Assembly (NCBI GenBank): GCA_965219015.1
Contig: CBDCNH010000013.1
Span: 744,001 to 808,000, forward strand
Length of the DNA stretch: 64,000 nt
Source: CBDCNH01 sp965219015
GTDB taxonomy: Bacteria; Pseudomonadota; Alphaproteobacteria; Rhodobacterales; Rhodobacteraceae
Direction of reading: 5' to 3'
The notes under the pieces are model-generated. The model was given only the letters and a program-made list of their open reading frames with translations. It searched no databases and was not told the DNA's origin. Positions 8,466 through 18,862 of the stretch are shown one piece after another. Position 1 is the first letter of the stretch; each line of letters begins with the position of its first letter. The translations under genes and the position numbers were made by a program.

Positions 8466-10873
8466 TCAGCGTTCGTTGGCGAAGACGCCGAGCAGCGTCA
8501 CGGGCGGGATGCGGGCGAGTTTCCGCGCGGGTCCGGCGGCGGCGATGAGCGCGGCCACGAGCGCAAGCGCGCCGAGGCGCAGCCATTCGAGCGGAAAGAG
8601 GTGCATCGGCAACCGCCAGCCGAACGCCTCGACGTTGACGACCGCGAGAAGCACCCAAGCGAGCCCGATCCCGACCGGGATCGCGGCGATCATGGTGAGG
8701 ACCGCGAGGAGCACGGTCCGGGCGAGCTCGATCCACGCCAGCCGCCGCCGGGTGAGCCCGATCGCCCAGACGGGCGCCAGCTGCGGCAGCCGCATCCCCG
8801 CGAGCGTCACGAGGCTCGCGACCATCGCCAGCGTCGCCACGCCGAGCGTGAGCACGTTGAGCGCTCCGGTCACGGCGAAGGTCCGCTCGAAGATGCCGAG
8901 CGAGAACGCCTTGATCGAAGCCTGGTCGACGATGTTCTCGCCCGGCAGGCCGAATTCGGTCTCGATGGCTCCGGCGAGCGCCGCGGCCTTGGCCGGCGCG
9001 ATGCGGATGCCGTAGCGCAGGCGCGGCACGTCGGGGTAGTGCGCGACGAGCGCGTCGGTGCCGACGAGCACCTGTGCGAGCGGATTGCCGTAGTCGGAAT
9101 AGACCCCGACGATCTCGGCGGACCAGCCGCCCGGAAGCGGCAGCGTTTCCCCGATCGCCAGGTTCGCGCGGCGCCAGAGCTGCTCGTTCACGAGCACGCC
9201 CGTGCCGGCCGCGACGCGGTCCCACACGCCGGGCTCCTGCGACAGGAGCGGCCAGTGATCGCGGTACGTCGGATGGTCGGCGACGCCGTAGATCTGCGCC
9301 GGCCGGTCGGCGACGGTCCCTTCGGTGCTCCAGATCGGCAGCACGGCGTCGGCGCGGGGCTGCAGCCATGTCGCCAGCCGGCGCGCCTCGTCCTCCGAGC
9401 GCGCGGTGACGTAAAGCTCGGAGGCGAGCCGCTGGTCGAGCCAGCCGGTGAAGGTCAGCCGGAAGCTCGCGACCATCGTGCCGACGCCGACATTTGCGGC
9501 GAGCGCCAGCATCAGCGCCATGAGCGCCAGCGACAGCCCCGGAAGTTGCTGCCGCGTGTCGGCCCAGAACCACTCGGCGAGCGCGCTGCGCGCGAATCGC
9601 GCAGCGAGCGACAGGACGCCGGAGAGGAGCGCCGGCAGCACGAGGGCGGCACCGAGGAGAAGCGCGGCGAGGACGAGAAAGCCTACGACAAGGCCCGAGC
9701 CCCAGATCGCGAGGCCTCCCGCGCCGAGAAGGAGGATGGCCGCTCCTCCGGCTTGCCAGAGCATCCCGCGCGCCGAGGCCCGCGCCCAGGCGCGCGGCTG
9801 CGCGGGCGCGAGGAGCGGCAGACGCCAGACGCGCCACAGACCCTGCGCCGCCGAGATCATCGTGCCGAGGACCGCGATCCCGAGCCCCGCCGCCCACCAG
9901 CCGGGCTCGATCGAGAGCTGCCCCGACACTTCGGCGCCGTAGAGCCCGCGCAGGGTGGCGGCGACGTCGGGCAGCAGGACCGCCGCTACGGCGTAGCCGA
10001 GGAGCACGCCGATGACGCCCGCGATCAGCGCGAGGAGCAGGAGCTCGACGAGAAGAAGGCCGACGAGGCCCCGCGCGGGCAGCCCGAGCGCACGCAGCGT
10101 GCGAAACACCGGGCGGCGCTGCTCGAAGGCGAGACCGACGGCGGCATAGACGATGAAGAGGCCGACGGCGAAGGCGAGGAACCCGAACGCGGTCAGATTG
10201 AGATGGAAGCTGTCGGTCAGGCGCTGCAGGTCGCTTTCGCCGCCGGGCTGCTTCAGCCGCAGGCCCGGCGCGAGCTCGGCGAGCGGGGCAAGGCCCTCGG
10301 GTTGCGCCGTCGCGACGAGGAGCCGCGAGATCTCGCCAGGCGTGCCGAGAAGCCTCTGCGCCTCGCCGATGTCCATCAGGAGCGTCCCCGGCGGCAGGCT
10401 CTCGGCCGTTTCGACCGGCGCCTTGAACGCGCCCCGCAGCGCCTCTGCGGTGTCCGGCCCCGCGTAGTAGATGCCGGGCCCGGAGATGAACGCTCCAAGG
10501 TCGCCCGCGCCCGAGAGGTTGACCTCGCGCGCCTCGGCCGGGAGCGTCAGCGGGTCGATCCCGAGCACGCGGTAGCTCCGGTCGCCGCGCCGGACGCGGC
10601 CCTCGACGACCGGCGAGACGAGCCAGCCGGCCCGCCGGAGTGCTACGTAGGCAGCGTCGTCGAGCGCGCTCGCGCCGGTCGGGAGAAGCTGCGCCAGCCG
10701 GTCCTGCCCCAGCGTCGCCGCCGCCTCGGCGTAGCTCGCGCGCGCCTCGGCATTGATCGCCTGGACCCCGGACCAGAGCGCGGTCGCCACCGAAAGCCCG
10801 AGGAGCAGCATCGCGAGCTGCAGCGGCCGCCGCCACCAGTGCGACAGGAGTGCGACGAGCCCCGCGCGCCGCA

Positions 10874-10874
<1 letters not shown>
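8466..10874 (-). CDS. ABC transporter permease, MacB/FtsX type (duplicated)
   Basis: An 802-residue permease with two tandem FtsX-like units. An N-terminal membrane helix and a periplasmic domain precede the first block of three helices at about residues 230-340. A second helix, periplasmic domain (about 460-640) and helix block lie at the C-terminus (about 660-790). This type-VII ABC layout moves lipids or lipoproteins across the periplasm rather than importing solutes. The start is taken as ATG 10874, which overlaps the ATPase stop as TGATG. A GTG three bases earlier is also possible. It is co-transcribed with its ATPase and the lipocalin-like protein. Confidence 0.9.
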
Positions 10875-11575
<701 letters not shown>

Positions 11576-11590
11576 TGGAACTGCGGCGGC

Positions 11591-13042
11591 TCACCGCGCG
11601 AGTCGGGCGGCGATCGGCCTGAGGCCGTCGTAGAGCGGGCGGTAGAGGGCGTAGCGCCGTTCCGCGACGGCTGCCCGCCGGGGATCGGGCTCGAAGCTCG
11701 CGTCGACGCGGGCGAAGCGGCGTGCAGCGGTCGCGAGCGAAGGCATGAGCCCCATGCCGACGCCGGCGAGGATGGCGGCTCCGGTCGCGCCCGGGTCGGC
11801 ATCGGGGCCATGCATCCGGTCGATGCGGCGTCCGAGCGCGTCCGCCCGGATGCGGCACCACGCATCCGAGGTGAGCCCGCCGCCACCGCCAAGGAGGCGA
11901 TCCGCGCGACGTCCGCCGCTGGTCTCCAGCGCCTCGAGCGCCAGACGGGCCGAGAACGCCACGCCTTCCATCACCGCCGCCGCGAGCTCGGCCGGCCCGG
12001 TGGCGGCGTCGAGCCCGGCGAAGCCTCCGCGCGACACCGGATCCCAGAGCGGCGCGCGCTCGCCGGCGAGATGCGGCAGGAAGAGCGGGCTCTCGGGCCG
12101 GATCGGCGCCGCCATCGCGGCGAGTTCCCCCGCGTCGCGTCCGAGGAGCCGCCCGAGCCACGCGAGAGAGGCGCCGCCGGACTGTGTCGGAGCCGCATGG
12201 TAGGTGATGCCGGCCCAGGTCGGGAAGGTCACGACGCCGGAGCCCCGACCGCGCCGCGACGACACGAGGCCGAGGACTTCGCTGGTCCCGGCAAGGTAGA
12301 CCGCGTCGCCCTCCGCCGCGGCGCCGACGCCGAAGAGCGCGGTCCAGGCGTCCATCGTGCCGGTCACGACGGGGACGCCCGCGAAAGGCCCCGCGCGCAC
12401 CGGTCCCGCGATGCTCATGGGATCGGCCAGGGGCGGCAGGCGCTCTGCTGCACCGGGCACGTGGTCGAGGAGCGGCATGGCATAGGCGAGGTCCGGGCCG
12501 ACGAGGCCGATGGCGCTCACGGGGTCGGCGCCGATGCGGCCCGTGAGAGCTGCGATCACGTGATCCTTCGGCGCCAGCACCGCACGCGCCGCGCCCCAGA
12601 CCTCGGGCCTTTCCGCCGCCATCCAGGCCATCCGGGCGAGCGCGTGGCTCGCGTCGACGGGGATCGGCGCGCCGAGCCAGGCCAGCTTGTCGTCCGGGCT
12701 GATGCTCGCATCGAGTGCTGCCCCGGCTTTGGCGGCGCGCAGATCCTGCCACAGGATCGCAGGCGCCAGCGGCGTCCCGTCCGCGCCCGCGAAGACATGC
12801 GTGTTGACCTGACCCGTGAAGCCGATGCCGCGCACATCGGCTGCCACGGGATGCGCCGCGAACCGGGCGAGCGCCGCGTTCGTGAGCCGCGTCCAGTGCG
12901 TCGGATCCTGCTCGGCGAGGCCCGCACCCGGCCGCTCGGTCGGGTAGTCCGCGCCGAAGCGGTCCACCCGGGTGCCGTCCTCCCGCACGAGCACCGCCTT
13001 GACCGAGGTGGTGCCGATGTCGATGCCGATGAGTGCCGCCAT
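11591..13042 (-). CDS. FGGY-family carbohydrate kinase (xylulokinase-like)
   Basis: A 483-residue kinase. The N-terminal phosphate motif DIGTTSVKAV is at residues 8-17, and the sugar-binding loop GFTGQVNTH at 74-82. The catalytic base is probably D231 in GTMDAWTALFG, and the adenosine site is GGGGGLTSDAWCRI. The GQVN where xylulokinases have GQMHG leaves the sugar unassigned. The start is ATG 13042, where the family N-terminus begins. The gene diverges from a ribose-type ABC importer 93 bp away, so it probably phosphorylates the imported pentose or polyol. Confidence 0.9.
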   Translation of the reverse strand: MAALIGIDIGTTSVKAVLVREDGTRVDRFGADYPTERPGAGLAEQDPTHWTRLTNAALARFAAHPVAADVRGIGFTGQVNTHVFAGADGTPLAPAILWQDLRAAKAGAALDASISPDDKLAWLGAPIPVDASHALARMAWMAAERPEVWGAARAVLAPKDHVIAALTGRIGADPVSAIGLVGPDLAYAMPLLDHVPGAAERLPPLADPMSIAGPVRAGPFAGVPVVTGTMDAWTALFGVGAAAEGDAVYLAGTSEVLGLVSSRRGRGSGVVTFPTWAGITYHAAPTQSGGASLAWLGRLLGRDAGELAAMAAPIRPESPLFLPHLAGERAPLWDPVSRGGFAGLDAATGPAELAAAVMEGVAFSARLALEALETSGGRRADRLLGGGGGLTSDAWCRIRADALGRRIDRMHGPDADPGATGAAILAGVGMGLMPSLATAARRFARVDASFEPDPRRAAVAERRYALYRPLYDGLRPIAARLAR

Positions 13043-13135
13043 GCCAGGCGGAGTGCGCGCGTGCCGCGCCCCGGTCAAGAGGCTGGACCCGGCCGTGGCG
13101 GGCTGGCACTGTCGCGCAAAACGGGGGGGACGGCG

Positions 13136-14050
13136 ATGCGGACATGGATCCTGGCGGCGGCGGTCGGGCTTGCCGCCTCGCCTGCCGCGGCGGAGCGCAT
13201 CGCGCTCATCACGCCCTACCTCGCGCAGCCCGGGACGCAGTTCTACGTCGACGCCTTCAAGGCGCGCGCGGACGAGCAGGGCTGGGATGTCAACGTGGTC
13301 GACACCGGCGGCGACGTCGCGGCCGTCATCAGCCGGATCGAGGACGCGGTGACGCAGCAGGTCGATGCCATTGTCATCAACGTCGATCCGGCGCAGGTCG
13401 GCGCCGGACTCGCGACGGCGGAGGCTGCGAAGATCCCCGTCGTCGGCATGGACGCGGGCTCCGATCCGCTGATCCGCGCCAATGTCACCTCGAACGGCTA
13501 CGCGATGGCGGCGGAGACGGCCGTCTATGTCGCCAATCGCATCGACGGCGCCGGCAACGTGGTGATGTTCACCTTCGACCCGTTCCCCCCGGTGCAAGTG
13601 CGTGGAGTGATGGCCGACGCCGTGTTCGGAAACTTCCCGGACATCACGGTGCTCGACCGCATCACCCCTGACGTCACCGACGGCGGCATCGCCGACAGCC
13701 GCGCGAAGATGGAAGCGGTGCTCGCCGCCAACCCCGAGCCGGGCAGCATCAAGGCGGTCTGGGCCGCCTGGGACCAGCCGGCGCTCGGCGCGCTGCAGGC
13801 CATCGAGGCGGCCGGGCGTGACGGCGAGGGCATCGTCGTCACCGGCATCGACGCCAATCCGCAGGCCCGCGACGCGATCGCCGCGGGCGGCAACTTCGAG
13901 GCCTCCGTGGCGCAGGATTTCGCCGGCATCGGCACCACGACCGCCGATACCGTGGCGCGCGTGCTCGGCGGCGAGGAGATCCGGCAGAAGGTGATCTACG
14001 TGCCGACGGTGCTCGTGACCGAGGCCAACGTCGCCGGCCACGACAACTGA
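13136..14050 (+). CDS. Sugar ABC transporter periplasmic binding protein (CUT2, RbsB-like)
   Basis: A 304-residue protein with a signal peptide ending AASPAAA at residue 19, then a periplasmic-binding-protein fold of the ribose/xylose type. Typical family stretches are ITPYLAQPGTQFYVDAF, QVDAIVINVDPAQVG, IPVVGMDAGSD, and VVTGIDANPQARDAIAAGG near the hinge. A G-rich segment lies just before ATG 13136. It is the first gene of a three-gene importer whose ATPase start overlaps its stop codon. The ligand is probably a pentose, polyol or similar monosaccharide. Confidence 0.92.
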   Translation: MRTWILAAAVGLAASPAAAERIALITPYLAQPGTQFYVDAFKARADEQGWDVNVVDTGGDVAAVISRIEDAVTQQVDAIVINVDPAQVGAGLATAEAAKIPVVGMDAGSDPLIRANVTSNGYAMAAETAVYVANRIDGAGNVVMFTFDPFPPVQVRGVMADAVFGNFPDITVLDRITPDVTDGGIADSRAKMEAVLAANPEPGSIKAVWAAWDQPALGALQAIEAAGRDGEGIVVTGIDANPQARDAIAAGGNFEASVAQDFAGIGTTTADTVARVLGGEEIRQKVIYVPTVLVTEANVAGHDN

Positions 14051-15540
14051 CCCACGATCTGCATCTGGCGGGCCTGCACAAGGCCTATGGCGCGGTGCCC
14101 GCGCTGGCGGGGGCGTCGTTGTGCGTGGCACGCGGCGAGATCCATGCGCTGATGGGCGAGAACGGCGCGGGCAAGAGCACGCTCATCCGCATCCTCGCCG
14201 GTCTCGGACAGGCCGATGCGGGGACGATGACGCTCGACGGCCGGCCGCTGGCCCTCGGCAACCCGCCGGCGTCCGAGGCGGCCGGGATCCGCGTGCTGCA
14301 TCAGGAGCACCACGACGTGCCTGGTCTTTCGGTCGCCGAGAACCTGCACCTCGGGCATCCCTACCCGACCCGGTTCGGGCTGGTGCGCTGGCGGGCGCTC
14401 CGGCGCTCGGCCGCGGCGGCGCTCGCGCGGCTCGGTGCGGGGCGCATCGCACCCCGGACGCGCGTGTCCGACCTCGACGCCGGCGACCGGATGCTGGTCC
14501 GGATCGCCGCGACGCTCGTCGAGCGCGCTGGCCCGGCGCCCTGGCTCTACGTCTTCGACGAGCCGACGGCCGCCCTGAACCCTGCCGAGGCCGAGCGGCT
14601 CTTCGCCGCCGTCCGCGCGCTTCGGGACGCGGGTGCGGCGGTGCTTTACGTGTCCCACCGGATGGAAGAGGTTCTCGCACTCGCCGACCGCGTGACGGTG
14701 CTTCGCGACGGCGTCGACGTGCTGACGGCACCGATCGCCGGGACCGGCCAGGACAAGATCATCGCGGCGATGACCGGCCGGCCTGCGGGCGCGCTCTTTC
14801 CGCCGCGCGCCAGCGCGCCGGGACCGGTGGCGCTCAGCGTCGACGATCTGGCGGCCGGGCCGCTGCAAGGCGTCTCGTTCGAGCTGCGGGAGGGCGAGAT
14901 CCTCGGGCTCGCGGGGCTTGCGGGCGCGGGGCGCAACGCCTGCCTCCGTGCCGTCATGGGCGCCATCCCGCGTCGTGCGGGCCGGGTGCGGCTCGACGGG
15001 CGCGACGTGCCGCCGAAGCCCGCCGGTGCCTGGGCGGCGGGCCTGGCCTACGTGCCTCGCGAGCGCCGGGCCGAGGGGCTGATGCTCCGCTGCGCCATCA
15101 GCGCCAACGTGGCGCTGCCGCATCTCGGCGCCTTTTCGCGGCTGGGTCTTGCGGCCCCGGACAGGGAGCGGCGCGCGGCTTCCGAGCAGGCCGGCCGCGT
15201 CCGCCTCCGGGCGCGCGGCCCGGGGCAGCCGGCGGGCGAGCTCAGCGGCGGCAATCAGCAAAAGGTGCTCTTCGCCCGCGCGCTCGTCGGCCGGCCGCGC
15301 GTGCTCCTCCTCGACGAGCCGACGCGCGGCGTCGATGTCGGTGCGCGGGCCGACATCTATGCGCTGATCCGCAACCTTGCCGCCGAGGGAGCGGCCATCC
15401 TCGTCGCCTCGTCGGATCTGCCGGAGCTCGTCGGTCTTGCCGACCGCATCGCGGTGCTGCGCGAGGGCCGCATCGTGCGCGTGCTCGACGCCGACGGGCT
15501 GACCGAGGCCGGGCTCCTCGCGCACTGCTACGATGGCTGA
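14047..15540 (+). CDS. Sugar ABC transporter ATP-binding protein (CUT2, RbsA-like, two nucleotide domains)
   Basis: A tandem ATPase of about 497 residues. The first domain has Walker A GENGAGKSTLIRIL and Walker B YVFDEPTAAL. The second has the degenerate Walker A GLAGAGRNACL and the signature GELSGGNQQKVLFARAL with LLLDEPTRGVDVG, as in RbsA. The first nucleotide-contact strand (DLHLAGLHKAYGAVPALAG) lies upstream of the first GTG at 14095, which would delete it and the A-loop tyrosine. The only usable in-frame codon before it is the CTG at 14047, which overlaps the upstream stop as CTGA, so I place the start there. The first-domain signature DLDAGDRMLVRIA is weaker than usual. Confidence 0.88.
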   Translation: MTHDLHLAGLHKAYGAVPALAGASLCVARGEIHALMGENGAGKSTLIRILAGLGQADAGTMTLDGRPLALGNPPASEAAGIRVLHQEHHDVPGLSVAENLHLGHPYPTRFGLVRWRALRRSAAAALARLGAGRIAPRTRVSDLDAGDRMLVRIAATLVERAGPAPWLYVFDEPTAALNPAEAERLFAAVRALRDAGAAVLYVSHRMEEVLALADRVTVLRDGVDVLTAPIAGTGQDKIIAAMTGRPAGALFPPRASAPGPVALSVDDLAAGPLQGVSFELREGEILGLAGLAGAGRNACLRAVMGAIPRRAGRVRLDGRDVPPKPAGAWAAGLAYVPRERRAEGLMLRCAISANVALPHLGAFSRLGLAAPDRERRAASEQAGRVRLRARGPGQPAGELSGGNQQKVLFARALVGRPRVLLLDEPTRGVDVGARADIYALIRNLAAEGAAILVASSDLPELVGLADRIAVLREGRIVRVLDADGLTEAGLLAHCYDG

Positions 15541-16498
15541 GAGGCTGCGCCGGTTCGGCACGCTGACCGGGTTGGCCGCTATCGTCATCGTCCTCTGGGC
15601 GGCCCTGCCCGGCACCTTCATGACCGCGCAGAACTGGCTCAACATCAGCCAGCAGGTGAGCATGCTCGCCGTCGTAGCCTCGACGATGACCGTGGTGATG
15701 GTGATGGGCGATTTCGACCTCTCGGTGGGCTCGATGGCCTCGCTTGCGGGCGTCGTGGCGGCGGTGCTCTTCGCGCACGGCCAGTCGGTCGCGGTCGGCG
15801 TCGGGGCGGCGCTCGCCGTCGGGCTGCTGGGCGGCATCGCGAACGGGGTGCTGGTGGGCGTCGTGGGCATTCTCCCGTTCGTCGCCACGCTCGCGACGCT
15901 GACCATGCTCGGCGGCCTGGCGCTCCGCGTCAGCGACGGCCGCACCATCTCCGGCCGCGCGATGCCGGCCGCGTTCTCGGGCTTCGCGCGGGGCGGGCTG
16001 CCGCTCGGCGAAGTCGGCGGCCGGGCGCTCGTGCTGCCGTCGCTGACGCTCGCGGCCGCTGGCGTGATCGCCATCGTCTGGCTTGTCCTCGAGCAGACCA
16101 CCTTCGGGCGCAGGCTCTACGCGATCGGCGGCAACCCCGTGGCGGCGCGGCTCGCGGGACTGAACGTCAGGCGGCTACGGACCGTGGCCTTCGCGTTCAC
16201 CGGCGTCGGCGCGGCGCTCGCGGGGCTGATGCTCGCCGCGCGCGTGGCCTCCGCCAACCCGACCCAAGGCGCGGGGCTGATGCTCGAGGCGATCGCGGCC
16301 GTATTTCTTGGCATGACGATGACCGCCGCGGGCCAGCCGCGCGTGCTCGCCTCGATGGCGGGCGTCGCGATCCTTGGCATCCTCGACAACGGCCTGTCGC
16401 AGCTGAGCGTCGACAGCTATCTCCGCGACGTGCTGGTGGGTGCGATCATCCTCGCCGCCGTCGCCTTGGGCGCCTTCGGGAGCCGCAGCCGGCGGTAG
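15533..16498 (+). CDS. Sugar ABC transporter permease (CUT2, RbsC-like)
   Basis: A 321-residue permease with eight to ten hydrophobic segments and the RbsC-family signature VMVMGDFDLSVGSMASLAG near residues 54-72. The cytoplasmic coupling region with FGRRLYAIGGNPVAARLAGL is also typical. ATG 15533 overlaps the ATPase gene by 8 bp. With the ATPase and binding protein it completes a ribose-type importer. The FGGY kinase transcribed in the opposite direction probably acts on the incoming sugar. Confidence 0.92.
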   Translation: MAERLRRFGTLTGLAAIVIVLWAALPGTFMTAQNWLNISQQVSMLAVVASTMTVVMVMGDFDLSVGSMASLAGVVAAVLFAHGQSVAVGVGAALAVGLLGGIANGVLVGVVGILPFVATLATLTMLGGLALRVSDGRTISGRAMPAAFSGFARGGLPLGEVGGRALVLPSLTLAAAGVIAIVWLVLEQTTFGRRLYAIGGNPVAARLAGLNVRRLRTVAFAFTGVGAALAGLMLAARVASANPTQGAGLMLEAIAAVFLGMTMTAAGQPRVLASMAGVAILGILDNGLSQLSVDSYLRDVLVGAIILAAVALGAFGSRSRR

Positions 16499-16522
16499 GG
16501 AAACTGCGGACAATTGCGCCGG

Positions 16523-16537
16523 TTAAGCACGTCTTCA
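16523..16537 (+). promoter_or_regulatory. Possible CtrA site upstream of motB (TTAA-N7-TTCA)
   Basis: TTAA at 16523-16526 and TTCA at 16534-16537 are separated by seven bases, one mismatch from the CtrA consensus TTAA-N7-TTAA. The site lies 43 bp before the motB ATG. CtrA is known to control flagellar genes in Rhodobacterales, which makes the match more credible than its length alone would. Confidence 0.45.
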
Positions 16538-16579
16538 GCGCCGCGGGCCTAGGTAGGTCTCCAAGCACCGGAGACCGCG

Positions 16580-17428
16580 ATGACCGCCCTGAAGAACGCC
16601 GCCCCGACGATCATCAAGCGCAAGAAGGTCGTGAAGGGCGGTGGCCATCACGGCGGCGCCTGGAAGGTGGCCTATGCCGACTTCGTGACGGCGATGATGG
16701 CGTTCTTCATGCTGATGTGGCTCCTCAACGCCACGACCGAGAAGCAGAGGAAGGGCCTCGCGGACTATTTCAGCCCGACGATCCCGGTGAACCGCGTTTC
16801 GGGCGGCGGCGAGGGCGCCTTCGGGGGCGACAGCTTCTTCTCTGAGAAGACGATGGCACAGGACGGCACCGGCGCAAGCGCGCAGCGCCCGACCAGCGAG
16901 CTGCAGGCGGAGGGCCAGACCGGCACCTCCGACGAGGACGAGGCGGATCGCGCCGCCGCGGAGGCGAAGCTGAGCGAGGTCGAGGCAAAGCTCCTGGGCA
17001 AGGGCGGCGAGAGCATGCTGATGGCCGACGCGCTGCGCCATGTCGTCACCCGCGTGACCGACGAGGGGCTGATCGTCGAGATCTTCGACCTCCCCGGCGA
17101 CCCGCTCTTCGAGCCCGACAGCGACGTAGCCACGCCGATCACCCGCGAACTCGCCGAGATGCTGGCCGGTGTGTTCGCTCTGGTGAAGAACAACGTCGCG
17201 GTCAGCGGCCACGTGCGGTCCTATCCGATCGTGCTGAAGGAGAACCCCGTGTGGCCGCTCTCGACCGCGCGGGCGCAGCAGATGCGCGCGCTCGTCGAGG
17301 CCGAGGGGCTGGCGCCGGCGCGGATCCGCCGCGTCACCGGCGAGGCCGACCGAAAGCCGTCCGCACGCAATCCGATGGCCGAGCGCAACAACCGCCTTGA
17401 GCTGATCCTGTTGCGGAAACCCACCTGA
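16580..17428 (+). CDS. motB: Flagellar motor protein MotB
   Basis: A 282-residue stator protein. A basic N-terminus (IIKRKKVVKGGG) is followed by a single membrane helix with AYADFVTAMMAFFMLMWLLN. D34 in that segment is the proton-carrying residue. A long low-complexity linker (about 60-145) precedes an OmpA-like peptidoglycan-binding region with VSGHVRSYP and WPLSTARAQQMRALVEAEGL. GGAG lies 8 bases before ATG 16580. MotA is not adjacent and must be encoded elsewhere. The gene heads the flgE-flgK-flgL-flgI block. Confidence 0.92.
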   Translation: MTALKNAAPTIIKRKKVVKGGGHHGGAWKVAYADFVTAMMAFFMLMWLLNATTEKQRKGLADYFSPTIPVNRVSGGGEGAFGGDSFFSEKTMAQDGTGASAQRPTSELQAEGQTGTSDEDEADRAAAEAKLSEVEAKLLGKGGESMLMADALRHVVTRVTDEGLIVEIFDLPGDPLFEPDSDVATPITRELAEMLAGVFALVKNNVAVSGHVRSYPIVLKENPVWPLSTARAQQMRALVEAEGLAPARIRRVTGEADRKPSARNPMAERNNRLELILLRKPT

Positions 17429-17455
17429 AACGCCCCGCCACGGCGCCGGCAGACG

Positions 17456-17470
17456 TTAGGCGCATCTTAA
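17456..17470 (+). promoter_or_regulatory. Possible CtrA site upstream of flgE (TTAG-N7-TTAA)
   Basis: TTAG at 17456-17459 and TTAA at 17467-17470 are separated by seven bases, one mismatch from the CtrA consensus. The site begins 70 bp before the flgE ATG, within the 97-bp gap after motB. This position suits activation of the hook and filament-junction operon. Confidence 0.5.
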
Positions 17471-17525
17471 ACACGACGCGGCAAGGATGGCCCCATTCGG
17501 CGTCGAACGACCAGAAAGGTACAGA

Positions 17526-18830
17526 ATGACGATCTCCTCCTCGCTCAACGCCGGCGTCTCCGGGCTCAACGCCCATGCCGCGCGGCTCGGCACGATCTCG
17601 GACAACATCGCCAACTCGTCGACCTACGGCTACCGCCGCGCCGACACGGACTTCCACGATCTCGTGGTGAACGGTTCCGGAGGCGGGCGCTACGTCGCCG
17701 GCGGGGTGCGGACGACCTCGCAGCGCCTCGTCGACCAGCGGGGGTCGCTGGTGTCGACCTCGAACGCGACCGACATTGCCATCGGCGGCCGCGGCATGCT
17801 GCCCGTCACCAGCGTGTCCGCGCTCGGCAATTCCAGCGGCACCTATCCGCTCGCGCTCACGCCCACGGGGTCGTTCCGCCCCGACGCCGACGGCGTGCTC
17901 CGGACCGACGGCGGTCTCGTGCTCCTCGGCTGGCCTGCGGCCGCGGACGGCAAGATCGGCGCCTTCCCGCGCGACACGGTCGCCGGGCTCGAGCCCGTCA
18001 CGATCCACGCCAACCAGGCCATCGCCGATCCGACGACGGCGATCACCCTCGGCGTCAACCTGCCCGCCGCCGCCACGCAGGCCGGCGCGCCCGGGACGCC
18101 GCAGACGCTCGCGGTCGAGTATTTCGGCAACCTCGGCACCTCCGAGACGCTCGATGTGACCTTCGAGCCGACCGTCCCGGGCGCCGGCGCCTCGAACGAA
18201 TGGACCATGACGGTGCGCGACCGCGCCAGCGGCGGCGCCGTCGTCGGCTCCTACGGGCTCACCTTCGACGGCACCCGCGGCGGCGGCGGCACGCTCGCTT
18301 CCGCGACGACGCTCTCGGGCGGCGCCTACGACCCCGCAACCGGCGCCTTCACCGTCGCCACCGCGGGCGGCCCGGTCGACGTGACCATCGGGAAGCCCGG
18401 CGACCCCGCGGGCCTCACGCAGCTCGCGAGCGCCTTCGCCCCGGTCGCGATCTCGAAGAACGGCTCGCCGGTCGGCTCGATCAGCTCCGTCGAGGTCGAC
18501 GCCAAGGGCATCCTGACCGCGGTCTACGACACCGGCTTCACCCGCCAGCTCTACCAGATCCCCATCGTCGACGTGCCGAACCAGAACGGCCTCACGGCGG
18601 GCAACGACCAGACCTTCACGATCTCGAACCAGTCCGGCGCGTTCTTCCTCTGGGACGCAGGCGACGGGCCGACGGGCGACATGGTGGGCTTCGCCCGCGA
18701 GCAGTCCGCCACCGACGTCGCGAGCGAGCTGACCAAGCTCATCGAGACCCAGCGCGCCTATTCCTCGAACGCCAAGGTCATCCAGACGGTCGACGAGATG
18801 TGGCAGGAAACCACCAACATCAAGCGCTGA
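17526..18830 (+). CDS. flgE: Flagellar hook protein FlgE
   Basis: A 434-residue hook subunit. The N-terminal rod/hook motif SSLNAGVSGLNAHAARLGTI continues into SDNIANSSTYGYRRADTDFHDLV. The C-terminal heptad region contains ELTKLIETQRAYSSNAKVIQ and TVDEMWQETTNIKR, as in all flagellar axial proteins. The central part is the variable surface domain. The start is ATG 17526 with AAAGG upstream; an in-frame start 13 codons earlier would add residues not seen in the family. It lies in the order motB-flgE-flgK-flgL-flgI. Confidence 0.95.
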   Translation: MTISSSLNAGVSGLNAHAARLGTISDNIANSSTYGYRRADTDFHDLVVNGSGGGRYVAGGVRTTSQRLVDQRGSLVSTSNATDIAIGGRGMLPVTSVSALGNSSGTYPLALTPTGSFRPDADGVLRTDGGLVLLGWPAAADGKIGAFPRDTVAGLEPVTIHANQAIADPTTAITLGVNLPAAATQAGAPGTPQTLAVEYFGNLGTSETLDVTFEPTVPGAGASNEWTMTVRDRASGGAVVGSYGLTFDGTRGGGGTLASATTLSGGAYDPATGAFTVATAGGPVDVTIGKPGDPAGLTQLASAFAPVAISKNGSPVGSISSVEVDAKGILTAVYDTGFTRQLYQIPIVDVPNQNGLTAGNDQTFTISNQSGAFFLWDAGDGPTGDMVGFAREQSATDVASELTKLIETQRAYSSNAKVIQTVDEMWQETTNIKR

Positions 18831-18862
18831 CCTGCCCCGAGCCCTGAAGCGGAGACGAAGCC

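Noticed and set aside
13110..13130. A TGGCAC...GC pair resembling a sigma-54 promoter before the CUT2 binding-protein gene
   Set aside because: The spacing between the GG and GC elements is one base too short for sigma-54, so I do not call it.
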